From: Adiantum capillus-veneris
Lineage: Eukaryota; Streptophyta; Polypodiopsida; Polypodiales; Pteridaceae
DNA length: 64,000 nt
Assembly (NCBI GenBank): GCA_014529385.2
Contig: CM043967.1
Location: forward strand, 134,799,182 to 134,863,181
Direction of reading: 5' to 3'
The translations under genes and the position numbers were made by a program. Below the pieces are notes generated by a model. That model was not told the origin of the DNA and did no database searches. It saw only the letters and a list, made by a program, of their open reading frames with translations. Below are positions 33,878-48,628 of this stretch, one piece after another. Position 1 is the first letter of the stretch. Each line of letters begins with the position of its first letter.

Positions 33878-36800
33878 TCAGTCCACAAAGGGGAGTAATC
33901 CCAAAGCTTTGCGGAAAGCTTCAAGCTTCTCACGAGACAATGCCTTTGTGAAAAGATCTGCAAGGTTGTCCTGTGTTGGCACATAAGCCACGCTGACCTC
34001 TCCTGTTGAGAGCCTCTCCCTGACATAGTGGTAATGCACCTCAATGTGCTTTGTGCGAGCATGAAAAACTGGGTTCCTCGCAACTACCAATGCGCTCTGA
34101 CTGTCAGTGTAGATAGTGTTGGCAGTGTCCTGTCCAACACCCAAATCAACCATAAGGCGTCTGAGCCATACACACTCAACTGTAGCTGTGAAGACTGCCC
34201 TGTACTCAGCCTCACAACTCGAAGTGGCCACAGTAGGTTTCTTCTTTCTCAACCATGATATACATGAACTGCCAAGCATGAAAGCAAAACCACTTGTGGA
34301 CACTCGCCTGTCAAAACAACCAGCCCAATCTGAGTCCGAAAAAGCATGTAAGTCTGGTGGCAATGATCCCCCCTTGGGATAAAACAAGCCAAGATGTAAA
34401 GTGCCACTAAGGTAGCGGAAAATCCTCTTGACAACCTGCCAATGCTTAGACCCTGAGCTATGCATAAATCTGCTGACTTGTGAGACTGCAAACTGAATAT
34501 CTGGCCTCGTGTTGCATACATAAATGAGGCAGCCAACAGCAGTTTGGTAAAGAGTGACATCAGCAGGATCACCAGCATCATGTAGACTCAACTTCAAACC
34601 TGTTTCCATGGGAGTGGCAATAGGTTTGCAATCCTCAAGTCCAAACTTACATAGCAATGTCTCTTTGTAACTTTTCTGACACAAGGCAATACCACCATCA
34701 CACTCCTTAAACTATATGCCCAAATAATGATGCAACAGCCCCAAATCTTTCATCTTGAAAGTAGCATTCAAATCAGCCTTAAATTCAGCAATATGTATCT
34801 CATTTGGTCCAGTGATCAGCAAATCATCAACGTAAAGAACCACGATGAGAAATACATCACCCTCACGCTTTACATACAATGTGCTTTCTGCTGGACTATT
34901 ATGAAAGCCTTGTTTGACCAAATGAGTGTCAGCTTTCTCATACCAAGCACGAGGAGATTGCTTCAACCCATACAAAGCCTTGTTACATTTGCACACTTTG
35001 TCCTCTTGTCCTTTTATGACAAAACCGCGAGGCTGCGTTACATAAACTTCCTCAAATATGTCACCATTCAAGAAAGCAGTAACAATGTCTGATTGATGTA
35101 CATCACAACCAAAATGAGCTGCCAATGCACATAGAAAACGCACAGTAGTCATACAACAAGTGGGAGCAAAAGTCTCTTCATAATCTATGCCTTTTTGTTG
35201 TGCATAACCCTTTGCAACAAGTCCAGCCTTATGGCGATCGATCTCACCATCCGGCTTGCGTTTCAACTTGTAAACCCACTTTGTACCAATGACCTTTTTG
35301 CCAGAAGGCAAATCACATAAAGTCCATGTGTCATTTTCTATAAGTGCATCATATTCTGATTGCATGGCAGCCATCCAATTTTCTGAATTCTGTGCTTCAT
35401 CAAAAGACAGAGGCTCCTCAACATGATGTAAACTAGACACAGGCAAAGCCTAACAATCTGATGCATTGCGAAAGCCTGAACGAGTACGACTAAACAAAGG
35501 TGCATCCAATTTAGTGTCACGCAAAGTGTGCACCAGCCATTTTGGCATACCTCTAGCCTGCTCATTTTCAGCCCTTTCCTCATCAAGTACATCATGTACA
35601 TCTGCATCAGTAATAGGCTGATCTAAAACATTTTCAGAAACCCCCATAGGCTGTACATTTGCCTCATTGGAACTTACATTCGTATTTCCACCACTAAAAA
35701 GAGGCAACAAAGTGTCATAAATGTCCTGTGAGCTTACATTACTGTCTCTAGTACATGACAGCAAGGGCTGAACAGAATCTTCCACAAACACTACATCCCG
35801 AGAAACCAGAATACGTTTTTTTTGCGGATGATACAACCTGTAACCTTTGCTTTCAGCACTATAACCAACAAAAATACATTTGACAGCCTTATCATCCAAT
35901 TTTCTGCGCTGCACTTGTGGCACCAAAGCATATGCCAAACAGCCAAAAACACGCATGTGCTCAATAGAAGGTTTTCTATCATGCCATGCTTCATATGGAG
36001 TAATAGACTGCAAAGCTTTCGTAGGATGCCTGTTAAGTACATAAGTGGCACACATGATGGCCTCAAGCCAAAAAGAATGCGGTAAAGCTTGACTTTTGAC
36101 CATACATCATGCCATTTCCGTCAGTGACCTGTTTTTCCTCCCAGCAACACCATTTTGCTGAGGTGTATAAGGCACTGTACATTGGTGTTTTATCCCACGA
36201 CTAGCCAGAAATGCATTAAATTCATGAGACATATACTCCCCTCGATCTGAACGGAGGGTGCCCCTAGTACATTTCGAGACATTTTCAGCCATAGCCAGAA
36301 ATTGTTTGAAGCACATAAAGACTTCGGACTTCGCTTTAAGCGGAAATACCCATGCATGCCTGGACTAATCATCAATGAAAGTCACGAAGTACAGGTAATT
36401 GCCCAAGGACGGAGTTTGCATGGGCCCACAAACATCACTATGCACAAGCTGCAACCTGCATGTGGCCCGAACTGAACCATCCTTTGGAAACTTACAACGC
36501 TGCATCTTACCCAAAATACAGCCTTCACAAACATGTTTGACAGGTGCTTCAAGAGGCGGCAAAGAAGCAACCATATCAGATTTCTGCAAACGCAGCAAAC
36601 TAGCAAAATTTAGATGACCAAAACGTGCATGCCAAAGTTTTGCATCTGAAATAGCCCTTGAATCTGCAACAGCATTTGCAAAATTTTGTCCACACTTGTC
36701 ATACAAAGTGAGCTTATACAGCCCACAACACAAAAGCCCAGATGCAACAATTTCATCACCAAAATTGAGATCATGAACTGTATATCTGTCATCCACAAAT

Positions 36801-38160
36801 TTGACTACAAGTCCAAGTCTAGCAAGTGCGGATACAGACAAGAGATTCTTCTTGATCCCAGGTACATAAAGTGCATCAACAAGTGTGAAGGAACTGCCAT
36901 TAGCAGCAGTGAGCACAATCTTTCCAACTCCCTGAACTGGATAAGAGGCGTTGTTGGCACAAGTGACTGAATTCCCATGAGGGACAGACTCGAGAGAGGT
37001 AAACAATTCACGATGTGAGGTAATGTGCTTTGTAGCACCACTGTCGAAATACCACACATGTGAATCTGCAGCAACTGACAAGCATGCTTCATGGATAGCA
37101 GGATTGTAAGTGCACTCTGCGCTAAAAGCCCATTCTGCATCAACATCAGCAACACAGTCTCCTTTCACAGAAGACTCAACAATGGCTGCATTTGTAGTGG
37201 AACCAGCATTTGCAGTGGAACCACCCTCTTTCTTCTTAGCCTCTTTGGCCTTCAACTTAGGACACGACTTGATCAAGTGATCATTGGCTTTACAATAATG
37301 GCAACGCATCTTCTTTTTTCCCTTATCACCAGAATTGCCAGACGAAGTACTGCCAGCAGAAGCATTAGGAACATAATTTTTGCCACTCGCAGCAGAACCA
37401 TAAGAAGTGGTTGCATTACTGTTACCACCCTTTCTTTGAGAAGCAATAAAGGCCTGTTCAACTGCACACTGCCTAGTCCTATTTTTTCTAGAAAGTGACT
37501 CTTGCAACAGCAATGTGCATAATGCATCAAACTTGACAACTTCAGGATTTCCTTGGGTCATCAGTCTCCAAGTACTAGCAAAAGTCTGGTAGGAATCTGG
37601 TAAGGCATCAAGAACAGTCTACACAAGGGAACAGTCTACACAAGGGAACTGTCTGAAATGACTTCACCTGCAGAAATAAGCTGCTCATTGATATCCTTGA
37701 CAATAGCAAGGAAAGTGTCCATATCATCTTCCTCATGCATAATCTTCGACTCCAGCTCTTTACGCAGCAAAGCAATTTTAGCCTCATTCAGGCTTGCATA
37801 AAGACCTGCTAGAATATCCCAAGCCTGTTTTGCAGATTTTGTTGAACGGATGTGAGGAACAATGGTGCGCTTCACAGACAACGCAATCAATGCATGAGCC
37901 TGCGCATCCTTAATATCCCAACGAGCTTGTTCTGCCGTAGGCAAAACAACTCTAACAGCTGCAATCCTTGCAGCAAGACCTACAACATCGCCTACATCCT
38001 CAGAACCAGGACGTACATCAATGCCCTGCACAATGTTCTAGACACCCTTTGACACAAGAACATGTTGCATCATATAAGCCCACATAGGGTAGTTGTCCCC
38101 TTCCAACCTGTCCTCAGCAGCAAACATCTTGAACACATCTGTGTTGTTGTTGTCAGCCAT
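33878..38160 (-). pseudogene. Copia D unit 1 gag-pol
   Basis: Starts MADNNNTDVFKMFAAEDRL at 38160. Order: gag, zinc knuckle CHYCKANDHLIKSC, protease YFDSGATKHI, integrase zinc domain and core (HSDVCGPM, RSDRGEY, NGVAGRKN), RT with an intact YVDDLLITG, and RNase H ending LGLLPFVD. Breaks: TAG at 38040-38038 (family tryptophan), frameshift from a 16-bp duplication near 37630, TAG 36367-36365, TGA 36109-36107, TAG 35452-35450 and TAG 34714-34712. One glycine codon is missing in the integrase motif RSDRGGEY seen in the other units. The half left of about 36.29 kb is clearly diverged from units 2-4. The right half is almost identical to unit 2. Confidence 0.92.
37614..37645. repeat. 16-bp tandem duplication in D units 1 and 2
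   Basis: The string CAGTCTACACAAGGGA occurs twice here and near 42562-42593, but once in units 3 and 4. It explains the 15-16-base difference in period and shifts the gag frame. Confidence 0.85.
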
Positions 38161-38507
38161 GGTAAATGCTGCACCTGATGTGAAAACTGCCCGAAAATAG
38201 GAGAAACGGAGCGGGAACAACCTATGCTTTATAGCACAAACCGTAGAAGACTGTAAGGCACCTGTTATGCAGAAATTGGCACTAACAAAAATTCTGCACA
38301 AAATGACGAAATAGCCTGTGCAGTACTCCCTATAGTGGAAACGGAGGTCGAAATGAGCCCAAATCAAAATTCTGAGAAAACCGAGGTCTTCAAGCTCTCC
38401 CAAAATATTTGTCCACCTGCGAACGCTTGCCAAAGCTCACTGAAATCGGAGAAAGTCAGCAGGCGTGTACTGGAGCAGCTGGCGAGTAAGCCCGGGAGGA
38501 TGTGACC

Positions 38508-38520
38508 GGCTCTGATACCA
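38508..38520 (-). other. Copia D primer-binding site, unit 1 (initiator-Met tRNA)
   Basis: TGGTATCAGAGCC on the minus strand, two bases inside LTR 2. Equivalent sites lie at 43456-43468, 48388-48400 and 53320-53332. Confidence 0.92.
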
Positions 38521-38522
38521 AC

Positions 38523-38748
38523 TGTTGGAATTAGGGTTGCAGAGAAACACACACAGATAGGGGAGATGAAGGAAGCTCAAAGCACACAATAGAGAGTGTG
38601 TTACTTAGTGTGCAATGGAAAGATAGATAGCCCTAGAGTGATGGGCGTATATACAATGCTCGGGGGGAAAAACCTCCTAAAGAGGAAAAAAATGCCCCGG
38701 CGGTCCTAGTGTGTTCACACACGTCACTACCACATGTATATGGTAACA
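38523..38748 (-). repeat. Copia D LTR 2 (inner)
   Basis: 226 bp, inner type (ACAGATAGGGGAGATG). It serves as 5' LTR of unit 1 and 3' LTR of unit 2. Confidence 0.94.
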
Positions 38749-38823
38749 AATCCCCCCTGGAGTGATGCGGTGAACGAGAGCTGGCACATGAGTAAAGGGA
38801 AGTGCCACGCCCTGAGGACATGA

Positions 38824-41800
38824 TCAGTCCACAAAGGGGAGTAAGCACAAAGCTTTGCGGAAAGCTTCAAGCTTCTCACGAGACAATGCCTTTGTGAAAA
38901 GATCTGCAAGGTTGTCTTGTGTTGGCACATAAGCCAAGCTGATCTCTCTTGTTGATGGCCTCTCCCTGACATAGTGGTAATGCACCTCAATGTGCTTTGT
39001 GCGAGCATGAAATACTGGGTTCCTCGCTACTACCAATGCGCTCTGACTGTCAGTGTAGATAGTGTTGGCAGTGTCCTGTCCAACACCCAAATCAACCATA
39101 AGGCGTCTGAGCCATACACACTCAACCGTAGCTGTGAAGACTGCCCTGTACTCAGCCTCACAACTCAAAGTGGCCACAGTAGGTTTCTTCGTGCTCAACC
39201 ATGATATACATGAACTGCCAAGCATGAAACAAAAACCACTTGTGGACACTCGCGTGTCAAAACAACCAGCCCAATGTTAGTCCGAAAAAGCATGTAAGTC
39301 TGGCGGCAATGATCTCCCCTTGGGATAAAACAAGCCAAGATGTAAAGTGCCACTAAGGTAGCGGAAAATCCTCTTGACAGCCTGCGAATGCTTAGACCCT
39401 GGGCTATGCATAAATCTGCTGACCTGTGAGACTGCAAACTGAATATATGGCCTCGTGTTGCATACATAAATGAGGCAGCCAACAGCAGTTTGGTAAAGAG
39501 TGAAATCAGCAGGATTGTCAGCATCATGTAGGCTCAACTTCAAACCTGTTTCCATGGGAGTGGCAATAGGTTTGCAATCCTCAAGTCCAAACTTACATAG
39601 CAATGTCTCTTTGTAACTTTTCTGACACAAGGCAATACCACCATCACACTGCTTAAACTATATGCCCAAATAATGATGCAACAGCCCCAAATCTTACATC
39701 TTGAAAGTAGCATTCAAATCAGCCTTAAATTCAGCAATATGTATCTCATTTGGTCCAGTGATCATCAAATCATCAACTTAAAGAACCACGATGAGAAATA
39801 CATCACCCTCACGCTTTACATACAATGTGCTTTCTGTTGGACTATTACGAAAGCCTTGTTTGACCAAATGAGTGTCAGCTTTCTCATACCAAGCACGAGG
39901 AGATTGCTTCAACCCATACAAAGCCTTGTTACATTTGCACACTTTGTCCTCTTGTCCTTTTATGACAAAACCGCGAGGCTGCGTTACATAAACTTCCTCA
40001 AATATGTCACCATTCAAGAAAGCAGTAACAATGTCTGATTGATGTACATCCCAACAAAAATGAGCTGCCAGTGCACATAGAAAATGCACAGTAGTCATAC
40101 GACAAGTGGGAGCAAAAGTCTCTTCATAATCTATGCCTTTTTGCTGTGCATAACCCTTTGCAACAAGTCGAGCCTTATGGCGATCGATCTCACCATCCGG
40201 CTTGCGTTTCAACTTGTAAACCCACTTTGTACCAATGGCCTTTTTTCCAGGAGGCAAATCACATAAAGTCCATGTATCATTTTCTATAAGTGCATCATAT
40301 TCTGATTGCATGGCAGCCATCCAATTTTCTGAATTCTGTGCTTCATCAAAAGACAGAGGCTCCTCAACATGATGTAAACTAGACACATCCAAAGCATAAC
40401 AATATGATGCATGGCGAGAGCCTGAACGAGTACGACTAGACAAAGGTGCATCCAATTTAGTGTCGCACAAAGTGTGCACCAGCCATTTTGGCATACCTCT
40501 AGCCTGCTCATTTTCAGCCCTTTCCTCATCAAGTACATCATGTACATCTGCATCAGTAATAGGCTGATCTAAAACATTTTCAGAAACCCCCATAGGCTGT
40601 ACATTTGCCTCATTGGAACTTACATTCGTATTTCCACCACTAAAAGAGGCAACAAAGTGTCATAAATGTCCTGTGAGCTTACATTACTGTCTCTAGTACA
40701 TGACAGCAAGGGCTGAACAGAATCTTCCACAAACACTACATCCCGAGAAACCAGAATACGTTTTGTTTGCGGATGATACAACCTGTAACCTTTGCTTTCA
40801 GCACTATAACCAACAAAAATACATTTGGCAGCCTTATCATGCAATTTTCTGCGCTGCACTTGTGGCACCAAAGCATATGCCAAACAGCCAAAAACACGCA
40901 TGTGCTCAATAGAAGGTTTTCTATCATGCCATGCTTCGTATGGAGTAATAGACTGCAAAGCTTTCGTAGGACACCTGTTAAGTACATAAGTGGCACACAT
41001 GATGGCCTCAAGCCAAAAAGAATGCGGTAAAGCTTGACTTTTGACCATACATCGTGCCATTTCCGTCAGTGACCTATTTTTCCTCTCAGCAACACCATTT
41101 TGCTGAGGTGTATAAGGCACTGTACATTGGTGTTTTATCCCACGACTAGCCAGAAATGCATTAAACTCATGAGACATATACTCCCCCCCTCGATCTGAAC
41201 GGAGGATGCCCATAGTACATTTTGAGACATTTTCAGCCATAGCCAGAAATTGTTTGAAGCACATAAAGACTTCGGACTTCGCTTTAAGCGGAAATACCCA
41301 TGCATGCCTGGACTAATCATCAATGAAAGTCACGAAGTACAGGTAATTGCCCAAGGACGGAGTTTGCATGGGCCCACAAACATCACTATGCACAAGCTGC
41401 AACCTGCATGTGGCCCGAACTGAACCATCCTTTGGAAACTTACAACGCTGCATCTTACCCAAAATACAGCCTTCACAAACATGTTTGACAGGTGCTTCAA
41501 GAGGCGGCAAAGAAGCAACCATATCAGATTTCTGCAAACGCAGCAAACTAGCAAAATTTAGATGACCAAAACGTGCATGCCAAAGTTTTGCATCTGAAAT
41601 AGCCCTTGAATCTGCAACAGCATTTGCAAAATTTTGTCCACACTTGTCATACAAAGTGAGCTTATACAGCCCACAACACAAAAGCCCAGATGCAACAATT
41701 TCATCACCAAAATTGAGATCATGAACTGTATATCTGTCATCCACAAATTTGACTACAAGTCCAAGTCTAGCAAGTGCGGATACAGACAAGAGATTCTTCT

Positions 41801-43108
41801 TGATCCCAGGTACATAAAGTGCATCAACAAGTGTGAAGGAACTGCCATTAGCAGCAGTGAGCACAATCTTTCCAACTCCCTGAACTGGATAAGAGGCGTT
41901 GTTGGCACAAGTGACTGAATTCCCATGAGGGACAGACTCGAGAGAGGTAAACAATTCACGATGTGAGGTAATGTGCTTTGTAGCACCACTGTCGAAATAC
42001 CACACATGTGAATCTGCAGCAACTGACAAGCATGCTTCATGGATAGCAGGATTGTAAGTGCACTCTGCGCTAAAAGCCCATTCTGCATCAACATCAGCAA
42101 CACAGTCTCCTTTCACAGAAGACTCAACAATGGCTGCATTTGTAGTGGAACCAGCATTTGCAGTGGAACCACCCTCTTTCTTCTTAGCCTCTTTGGCCTT
42201 CAACTTAGGACACGACTTGATCAAGTGATCATTGGCTTTACAATAATGGCAACGCATCTTCTTTTTTCCCTTATCACCAGAATTGCCAGACGAAGTACTG
42301 CCAGCAGAAGCATTAGGAACATAATTTTTTCCACTCGCAGCAGAACCATAAGAAGTGGTTGCATTACTGTTACCACCCTTTCTTTGAGAAGCAATAAAGG
42401 CCTGTTCAACTGCACACTGCCTAGTCCTATTTTTTCTAGAAAGTGACTCTTGCAACAGCAATGTGCATAATGCATCAAACTTGACAACTTCAGGATTTCC
42501 TTGGGTCATCAGTCTCCAAGTACTAGCAAAAGTCTGGTAGGAATCTGGTAAGGCATCAAGAACAGTCTACACAAGGGAACAGTCTACACAAGGGAACTGT
42601 CTGAAATGACTTCACCTGCAGAAATAAGCTGCTCATTGATATCCTTGACAATAGCAAGGAAAGTGTCCATATCATCTTCCTCATGCATAATCTTCGACTC
42701 CAGCTCTTTACGCAGCAAAGCAATTTTAGCCTCATTCAGGCTTGCATAAAGACCTGCTAGAATATCCCAAGCCTGTTTTGCAGATTTTGTTGAACGGATG
42801 TGAGGAACAATGGTGCGCTTCACAGACAACGCAATCAATGCATGAGCCTGCGCATCCTTAATATCCCAACGAGCTTGTTCTGCCGTAGGCAAAACAACTC
42901 TAACAGCTGCAATCCTTGCAGCAAGACCTACAACATCGCCTACATCCTCAGAACCAGGACGTACATCAATGCCCTGCACAATGTTCTAGACACCCTTTGA
43001 CACAAGAACATGTTGCATCATATAAGCCCACATAGGGTAGTTGTCCCCTTCCAACCTGTCCTCAGCAGCAAACATCTTGAACACATCTGTGTTGTTGTTG
43101 TAAGCCAT
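38824..43108 (-). pseudogene. Copia D unit 2 gag-pol
   Basis: Starts MAYNNNTD (D-to-Y against other units). Right half as unit 1, with the same TAG (42988-42986) and 16-bp duplication. Left half as units 3 and 4, with stops in RT replacing the Y of YVDD and at K-M-stop-D, and TAA in the RNase H SD-stop-HWAG. Unique to this unit: one A lost in a run at about 40640, which splits the integrase-RT frame. Ends ALCLLPFVD. Clearly a mosaic of the two unit types. Confidence 0.92.
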
Positions 43109-43470
43109 GGTAAATGCTGCACCTGATGTGAAAACTGCCCGAAAATAGGAGAAACGGAGCGGGAACAACCTATGCTTTATAGCACAAACCGTAGAAGACT
43201 GTAAGGCACCTGTTATGCAGAAATTGGCACTAACAAAAATTCTGCACAAAATGACGAAATAGCCTGTGCAGTACTCCCTATAGTGGAAACGGAGGTCGAA
43301 ATGAGCCCAAATCAAAATTCTGAGAAAACCGAGGTCTTCAAGCTCTCCCAAAATATTTGTCCACCTGCGAACGCTTGCCAAAGCTCACTGAAATCGGAGA
43401 AAGTCAGCAGGCGTGTACTGGAGCAGCTGGCGAGTAAGCCCGGGAGGATGTGACCGGCTCTGATACCAAC

Positions 43471-43696
43471 TGTTGGAATTAGGGTTGCAGAGAAACACAC
43501 ACAGATAGGGGAGATGAAGGAAGCTCAAAGCACACAATAGAGAGTGTGTTACTTAGTGTGCAATGGAAAGATAGATAGCCCTAGAGTGATGGGCGTATAT
43601 ACAATGCTCGGGGGGAAAAACCTCCTAAAGAGGAAAAAAATGCCCCGGCGGTCCTAGTGTGTTCACACACGTCACTACCACATGTATATGGTAACA
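43471..43696 (-). repeat. Copia D LTR 3 (inner)
   Basis: 226 bp, appears identical to LTR 2 by eye. Confidence 0.94.
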
Positions 43697-43771
43697 AATC
43701 CCCCCTGGAGTGATGCGGTGAACGAGAGCTGGCACATGAGTAAAGGGAAGTGCCACGCCCTGAGGACATGA

Positions 43772-46700
43772 TCAGTCCACAAAGGGGAGTAAGCACAAAG
43801 CTTTGCGGAAAGCTTCAAGCTTCTCACGAGACAATGCCTTTGTGAAAAGATCTGCAAGGTTGTCTTGTGTTGGCACATAAGCCAAGCTGATCTCTCTTGT
43901 TGATGGCCTCTCCCTGACATAGTGGTAATGCACCTCAATGTGCTTTGTGCGAGCATGAAATACTGGGTTCCTCGCTACTACCAATGCGCTCTGACTGTCA
44001 GTGTAGATAGTGTTGGCAGTGTCCTGTCCAACACCCAAATCAACCATAAGGCGTCTGAGCCATACACACTCAACCGTAGCTGTGAAGACTGCCCTGTACT
44101 CAGCCTCACAACTCAAAGTGGCCACAGTAGGTTTCTTCGTGCTCAACCATGATATACATGAACTGCCAAGCATGAAACAAAAACCACTTGTGGACACTCG
44201 CGTGTCAAAACAACCAGCCCAATGTTAGTCCGAAAAAGCATGTAAGTCTGGCGGCAATGATCTCCCCTTGGGATAAAACAAGCCAAGATGTAAAGTGCCA
44301 CTAAGGTAGCGGAAAATCCTCTTGACAGCCTGCGAATGCTTAGACCCTGGGCTATGCATAAATCTGCTGACCTGTGAGACTGCAAACTGAATATATGGCC
44401 TCGTGTTGCATACATAAATGAGGCAGCCAACAGCAGTTTGGTAAAGAGTGAAATCAGCAGGATTGTCAGCATCATGTAGGCTCAACTTCAAACCTGTTTC
44501 CATGGGAGTGGCAATAGGTTTGCAATCCTCAAGTCCAAACTTACATAGCAATGTCTCTTTGTAACTTTTCTGACACAAGGCAATACCACCATCACACTGC
44601 TTAAACTATATGCCCAAATAATGATGCAACAGCCCCAAATCTTACATCTTGAAAGTAGCATTCAAATCAGCCTTAAATTCAGCAATATGTATCTCATTTG
44701 GTCCAGTGATCATCAAATCATCAACTTAAAGAACCACGATGAGAAATACATCACCCTCACGCTTTACATACAATGTGCTTTCTGTTGGACTATTACGAAA
44801 GCCTTGTTTGACCAAATGAGTGTCAGCTTTCTCATACCAAGCACGAGGAGATTGCTTCAACCCATACAAAGCCTTGTTACATTTGCACACTTTGTCCTCT
44901 TGTCCTTTTATGACAAAACCGCGAGGCTGCGTTACATAAACTTCCTCAAATATGTCACCATTCAAGAAAGCAGTAACAATGTCTGATTGATGTACATCCC
45001 AACAAAAATGAGCTGCCAGTGCACATAGAAAATGCACAGTAGTCATACGACAAGTGGGAGCAAAAGTCTCTTCATAATCTATGCCTTTTTGCTGTGCATA
45101 ACCCTTTGCAACAAGTCGAGCCTTATGGCGATCGATCTCACCATCCGGCTTGCGTTTCAACTTGTAAACCCACTTTGTACCAATGGCCTTTTTTCCAGGA
45201 GGCAAATCACATAAAGTCCATGTATCATTTTCTATAAGTGCATCATATTCTGATTGCATGGCAGCCATCCAATTTTCTGAATTCTGTGCTTCATCAAAAG
45301 ACAGAGGCTCCTCAACATGATGTAAACTAGACACATCCAAAGCATAACAATATGATGCATGGCGAGAGCCTGAACGAGTACGACTAGACAAAGGTGCATC
45401 CAATTTAGTGTCGCACAAAGTGTGCACCAGCCATTTTGGCATACCTCTAGCCTGCTCATTTTCAGCCCTTTCCTCATCAAGTACATCATGTACATCTGCA
45501 TCAGTAATAGGCTGATCTAAAACATTTTCAGAAACCCCCATAGGCTGTACATTTGCCTCATTGGAACTTACATTCGTATTTCCACCACTAAAAAGAGGCA
45601 ACAAAGTGTCATAAATGTCCTGTGAGCTTACATTACTGTCTCTAGTACATGACAGCAAGGGCTGAACAGAATCTTCCACAAACACTACATCCCGAGAAAC
45701 CAGAATACGTTTTGTTTGCGGATGATACAACCTGTAACCTTTGCTTTCAGCACTATAACCAACAAAAATACATTTGGCAGCCTTATCATGCAATTTTCTG
45801 CGCTGCACTTGTGGCACCAAAGCATATGCCAAACAGCCAAAAACACGCATGTGCTCAATAGAAGGTTTTCTATCATGCCATGCTTCGTATGGAGTAATAG
45901 ACTGCAAAGCTTTCGTAGGACACCTGTTAAGTACATAAGTGGCACACATGATGGCCTCAAGCCAAAAAGAATGCGGTAAAGCTTGACTTTTGACCATACA
46001 TCGTGCCATTTCCGTCAGTGACCTATTTTTCCTCTCAGCAACACCATTTTGCTGAGGTGTATAAGGCACTGTACATTGGTGTTTTATCCCACGACTAGCC
46101 AGAAATGCATTAAACTCATGAGACATATACTCCCCCCCTCGATCTGAACGGAGGATGCCCATAGTACATTTTGAGACATTTTCAGCCATAGCCAGAAATT
46201 GTTTGAAGCACATAAAGACTTCGGACTTCGCTTTAAGCGGAAATACCCATGCATGCCTGGACTAATCATCAATGAAAGTCACGAAGTACAGGTAATTGCC
46301 CAAGGACGGAGTTTGCATGGGCCCACAAACATCACTATGCACAAGCTGCAACCTGCATGTGGCCCGAACTGAACCATCCTTTGGAAACTTACAACGCTGC
46401 ATCTTACCCAAAATACAGCCTTCACAAACATGTTTGACAGGTGCTTCAAGAGGCGGCAAAGAAGCAACCATATCAGATTTCTGCAAACGCAGCAAACTAG
46501 CAAAATTTAGATGACCAAAACGTGCATGCCAAAGTTTTGCATCTGAAATAGCCCTTGAATCTGCAACAGCATTTGCAAAATTTTGTCCACACTTGTCATA
46601 CAAAGTGAGCTTATACAGCCCACAACACAAAAGCCCAGATGCAACAATTTCATCACCAAAATTGAGATCATGAACTGTATATCTGTCATCCACAAATTTG

Positions 46701-48040
46701 ACTACAAGTCCAAGTCTAGCAAGTGCGGATACAGACAAGAGATTCTTCTTGATCCCAGGTACATAAAGTGCATCAACAAGTGTGAAGGAACTGCCATTAG
46801 CAGCAGTGAGCACAATCTTTCCAACTCCCTGAACTGGATAAGAAGCATTGTTGGCACAAGTGACTGAATTCCCATGAGGGACAGACTCGAGAGAGGTAAA
46901 AAATTCACGATGTGAGGTAATGTGCTTTGTAGCACCACTGTCGAAATACCACACATGTGAATCTGCAGCAACTGACAAGCATGCATCATGGATAGCAGGA
47001 TTGTAAGTGCACTCTGCGCTAAAAGCCCATTCTGCATCAACATCAGCAACACAGTCTCCTTTCACAGAAGACTCAACAATGGCTGCATTTGTAGTGGAAC
47101 CAGCATTTGCAGTGGAACCACCCTCTTTCTTCTTAGCCTCTTTGGCCTTCAACTTAGGACACGACTTGATCAAGTGATCATTGGCTTTACAATAATGGCA
47201 ACACATCTTCTTTTTTCCCTTATCACCAGAATTGCCAGACGAAGTACTGCCAGCAGAAGCATTAGGAACATAATTTTTGCCACTCGCAGCAGAACCATAA
47301 GAAGTGGTTGCATTACTGTTACCACCCTTTCTTTGAGAAGCAATAAAGGCCTGTTCAACTGCACACTGCCTAGTCCTATTTTTTCTAGAAAGTGACTCTT
47401 GCAATAGCAATGTGCATAATGCATCAAACTTGACAACTTCAGGATTTCCTTGGGTCATCAGTCTCCAAGTACTAGCAAAAGTCTGGTAGGAATCTGGTAA
47501 GGCATCAAGAACAGTCTACACAAGGGAACTGTCTGAAATGACTTCACCTGCAGAAATAAGCTGCTCATTGATATCCTTGACAATAGCAAGGAAAGTGTCC
47601 ATATCATCTTCCTCATGCATAATCTTCGACTCCAGCTCTTTACGCAGCAAAGCAATTTTAGCCTCATTCAGGCTTGCATAAAGACCTGCTAGAATATCCC
47701 AAGCCTGTTTTGCAGATTTTGTTGAACGGATGTGAGGAACAATGGTGCGCTTCACAGACAACGCAATCAATGCATGAGCCTGCGCATCCTTAACATCCCA
47801 ACGAGCTTGTTCTGCCGTAGGCAAAACAACTCTAACAGTTGCAATCCTTGCAGCAAGACCTACAACATCGCCTACATCCTCAGAACCAGGACGTACATCA
47901 ATGCCCTGCACAATGTTCCAGACACCCTTTGACACAAGAACATGTTGCATCATATAAGCCCACATAGGGTAGTTGTCCCCTTCCAACCTGTCCTCAGCAG
48001 CAAACATCTTGAACACATCTGTGTTGTTGTTGTCAGCCAT
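43772..48040 (-). pseudogene. Copia D unit 3 gag-pol, one frame with six stops
   Basis: Starts MADNNNTD at 48040. One continuous frame to 43772 with nonsense only: TAG 47518-47516 (gag), TAG 46264-46262 (integrase, in FIDD-stop-SR), TAA 44728-44726 (Y of YVDD), TAA in FKM-stop-DL, TAG in LGI-stop-FK, and TAA 44227-44225. Lacks the 16-bp duplication and keeps the gag tryptophan. Zinc knuckle CHYCKANDH is preceded by an extra C (R-to-C). Integrase motifs RSDRGGEY and NGVAERKN are intact. The shared stops show the amplified sequence was already dead. Confidence 0.93.
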
Positions 48041-48402
48041 GGTAAATGCTGCACCTGATGTGAAAACTGCCCGAAAATAGGAGAAACGGAGCGGGAACAA
48101 CCTATGCTTTATAGCACAAACCGTAGAAGACTGTAAGGCACCTGTTATGCAGAAATTGGCACTAACAAAAATTCTGCACAAAATGACGAAATAGCCTGTG
48201 CAGTACTCCCTATAGTGGAAACGGAGGTCGAAATGAGCCCAAATCAAAATTCTGAGAAAACCAAGGTCTTCGAGCTCTCCCAAAATATTTGTCCACCTGC
48301 GAACGCTTGCCAAAGCTCACTGAAATCGGAGAAAGTCAGCAGGCGTGTACTGGAGCAGCTGGCGAGTAAGCCCGGGAGGATGTGACCGGCTCTGATACCA
48401 AC

Positions 48403-48628
48403 TGTTGGAATTAGGGTTGCAGAGAAACACACACAGATAGGGGAGATGAAGGAAGCTCAAAGCACACAATAGAGAGTGTGTTACTTAGTGTGCAATGGAA
48501 AGATAGATAGCCCTAGAGTGATGGGCGTATATACAATGCTCGGGGGGAAAAACCTCCTAAAGAGGAAAAAAATGCCCCGGCGGTCCTAGTGTGTTCACAC
48601 ACGTCACTACCACATGTATATGTTAACA
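48403..48628 (-). repeat. Copia D LTR 4 (inner)
   Basis: 226 bp, inner type, with one change (TATGTTAACA instead of TATGGTAACA). Confidence 0.94.

Noticed and set aside
37091-37498. Plus-strand frame of 135 codons, repeated in each D unit
   Set aside because: It is antisense to gag and protease of copia D and shows no domain; it recurs only because the units recur.
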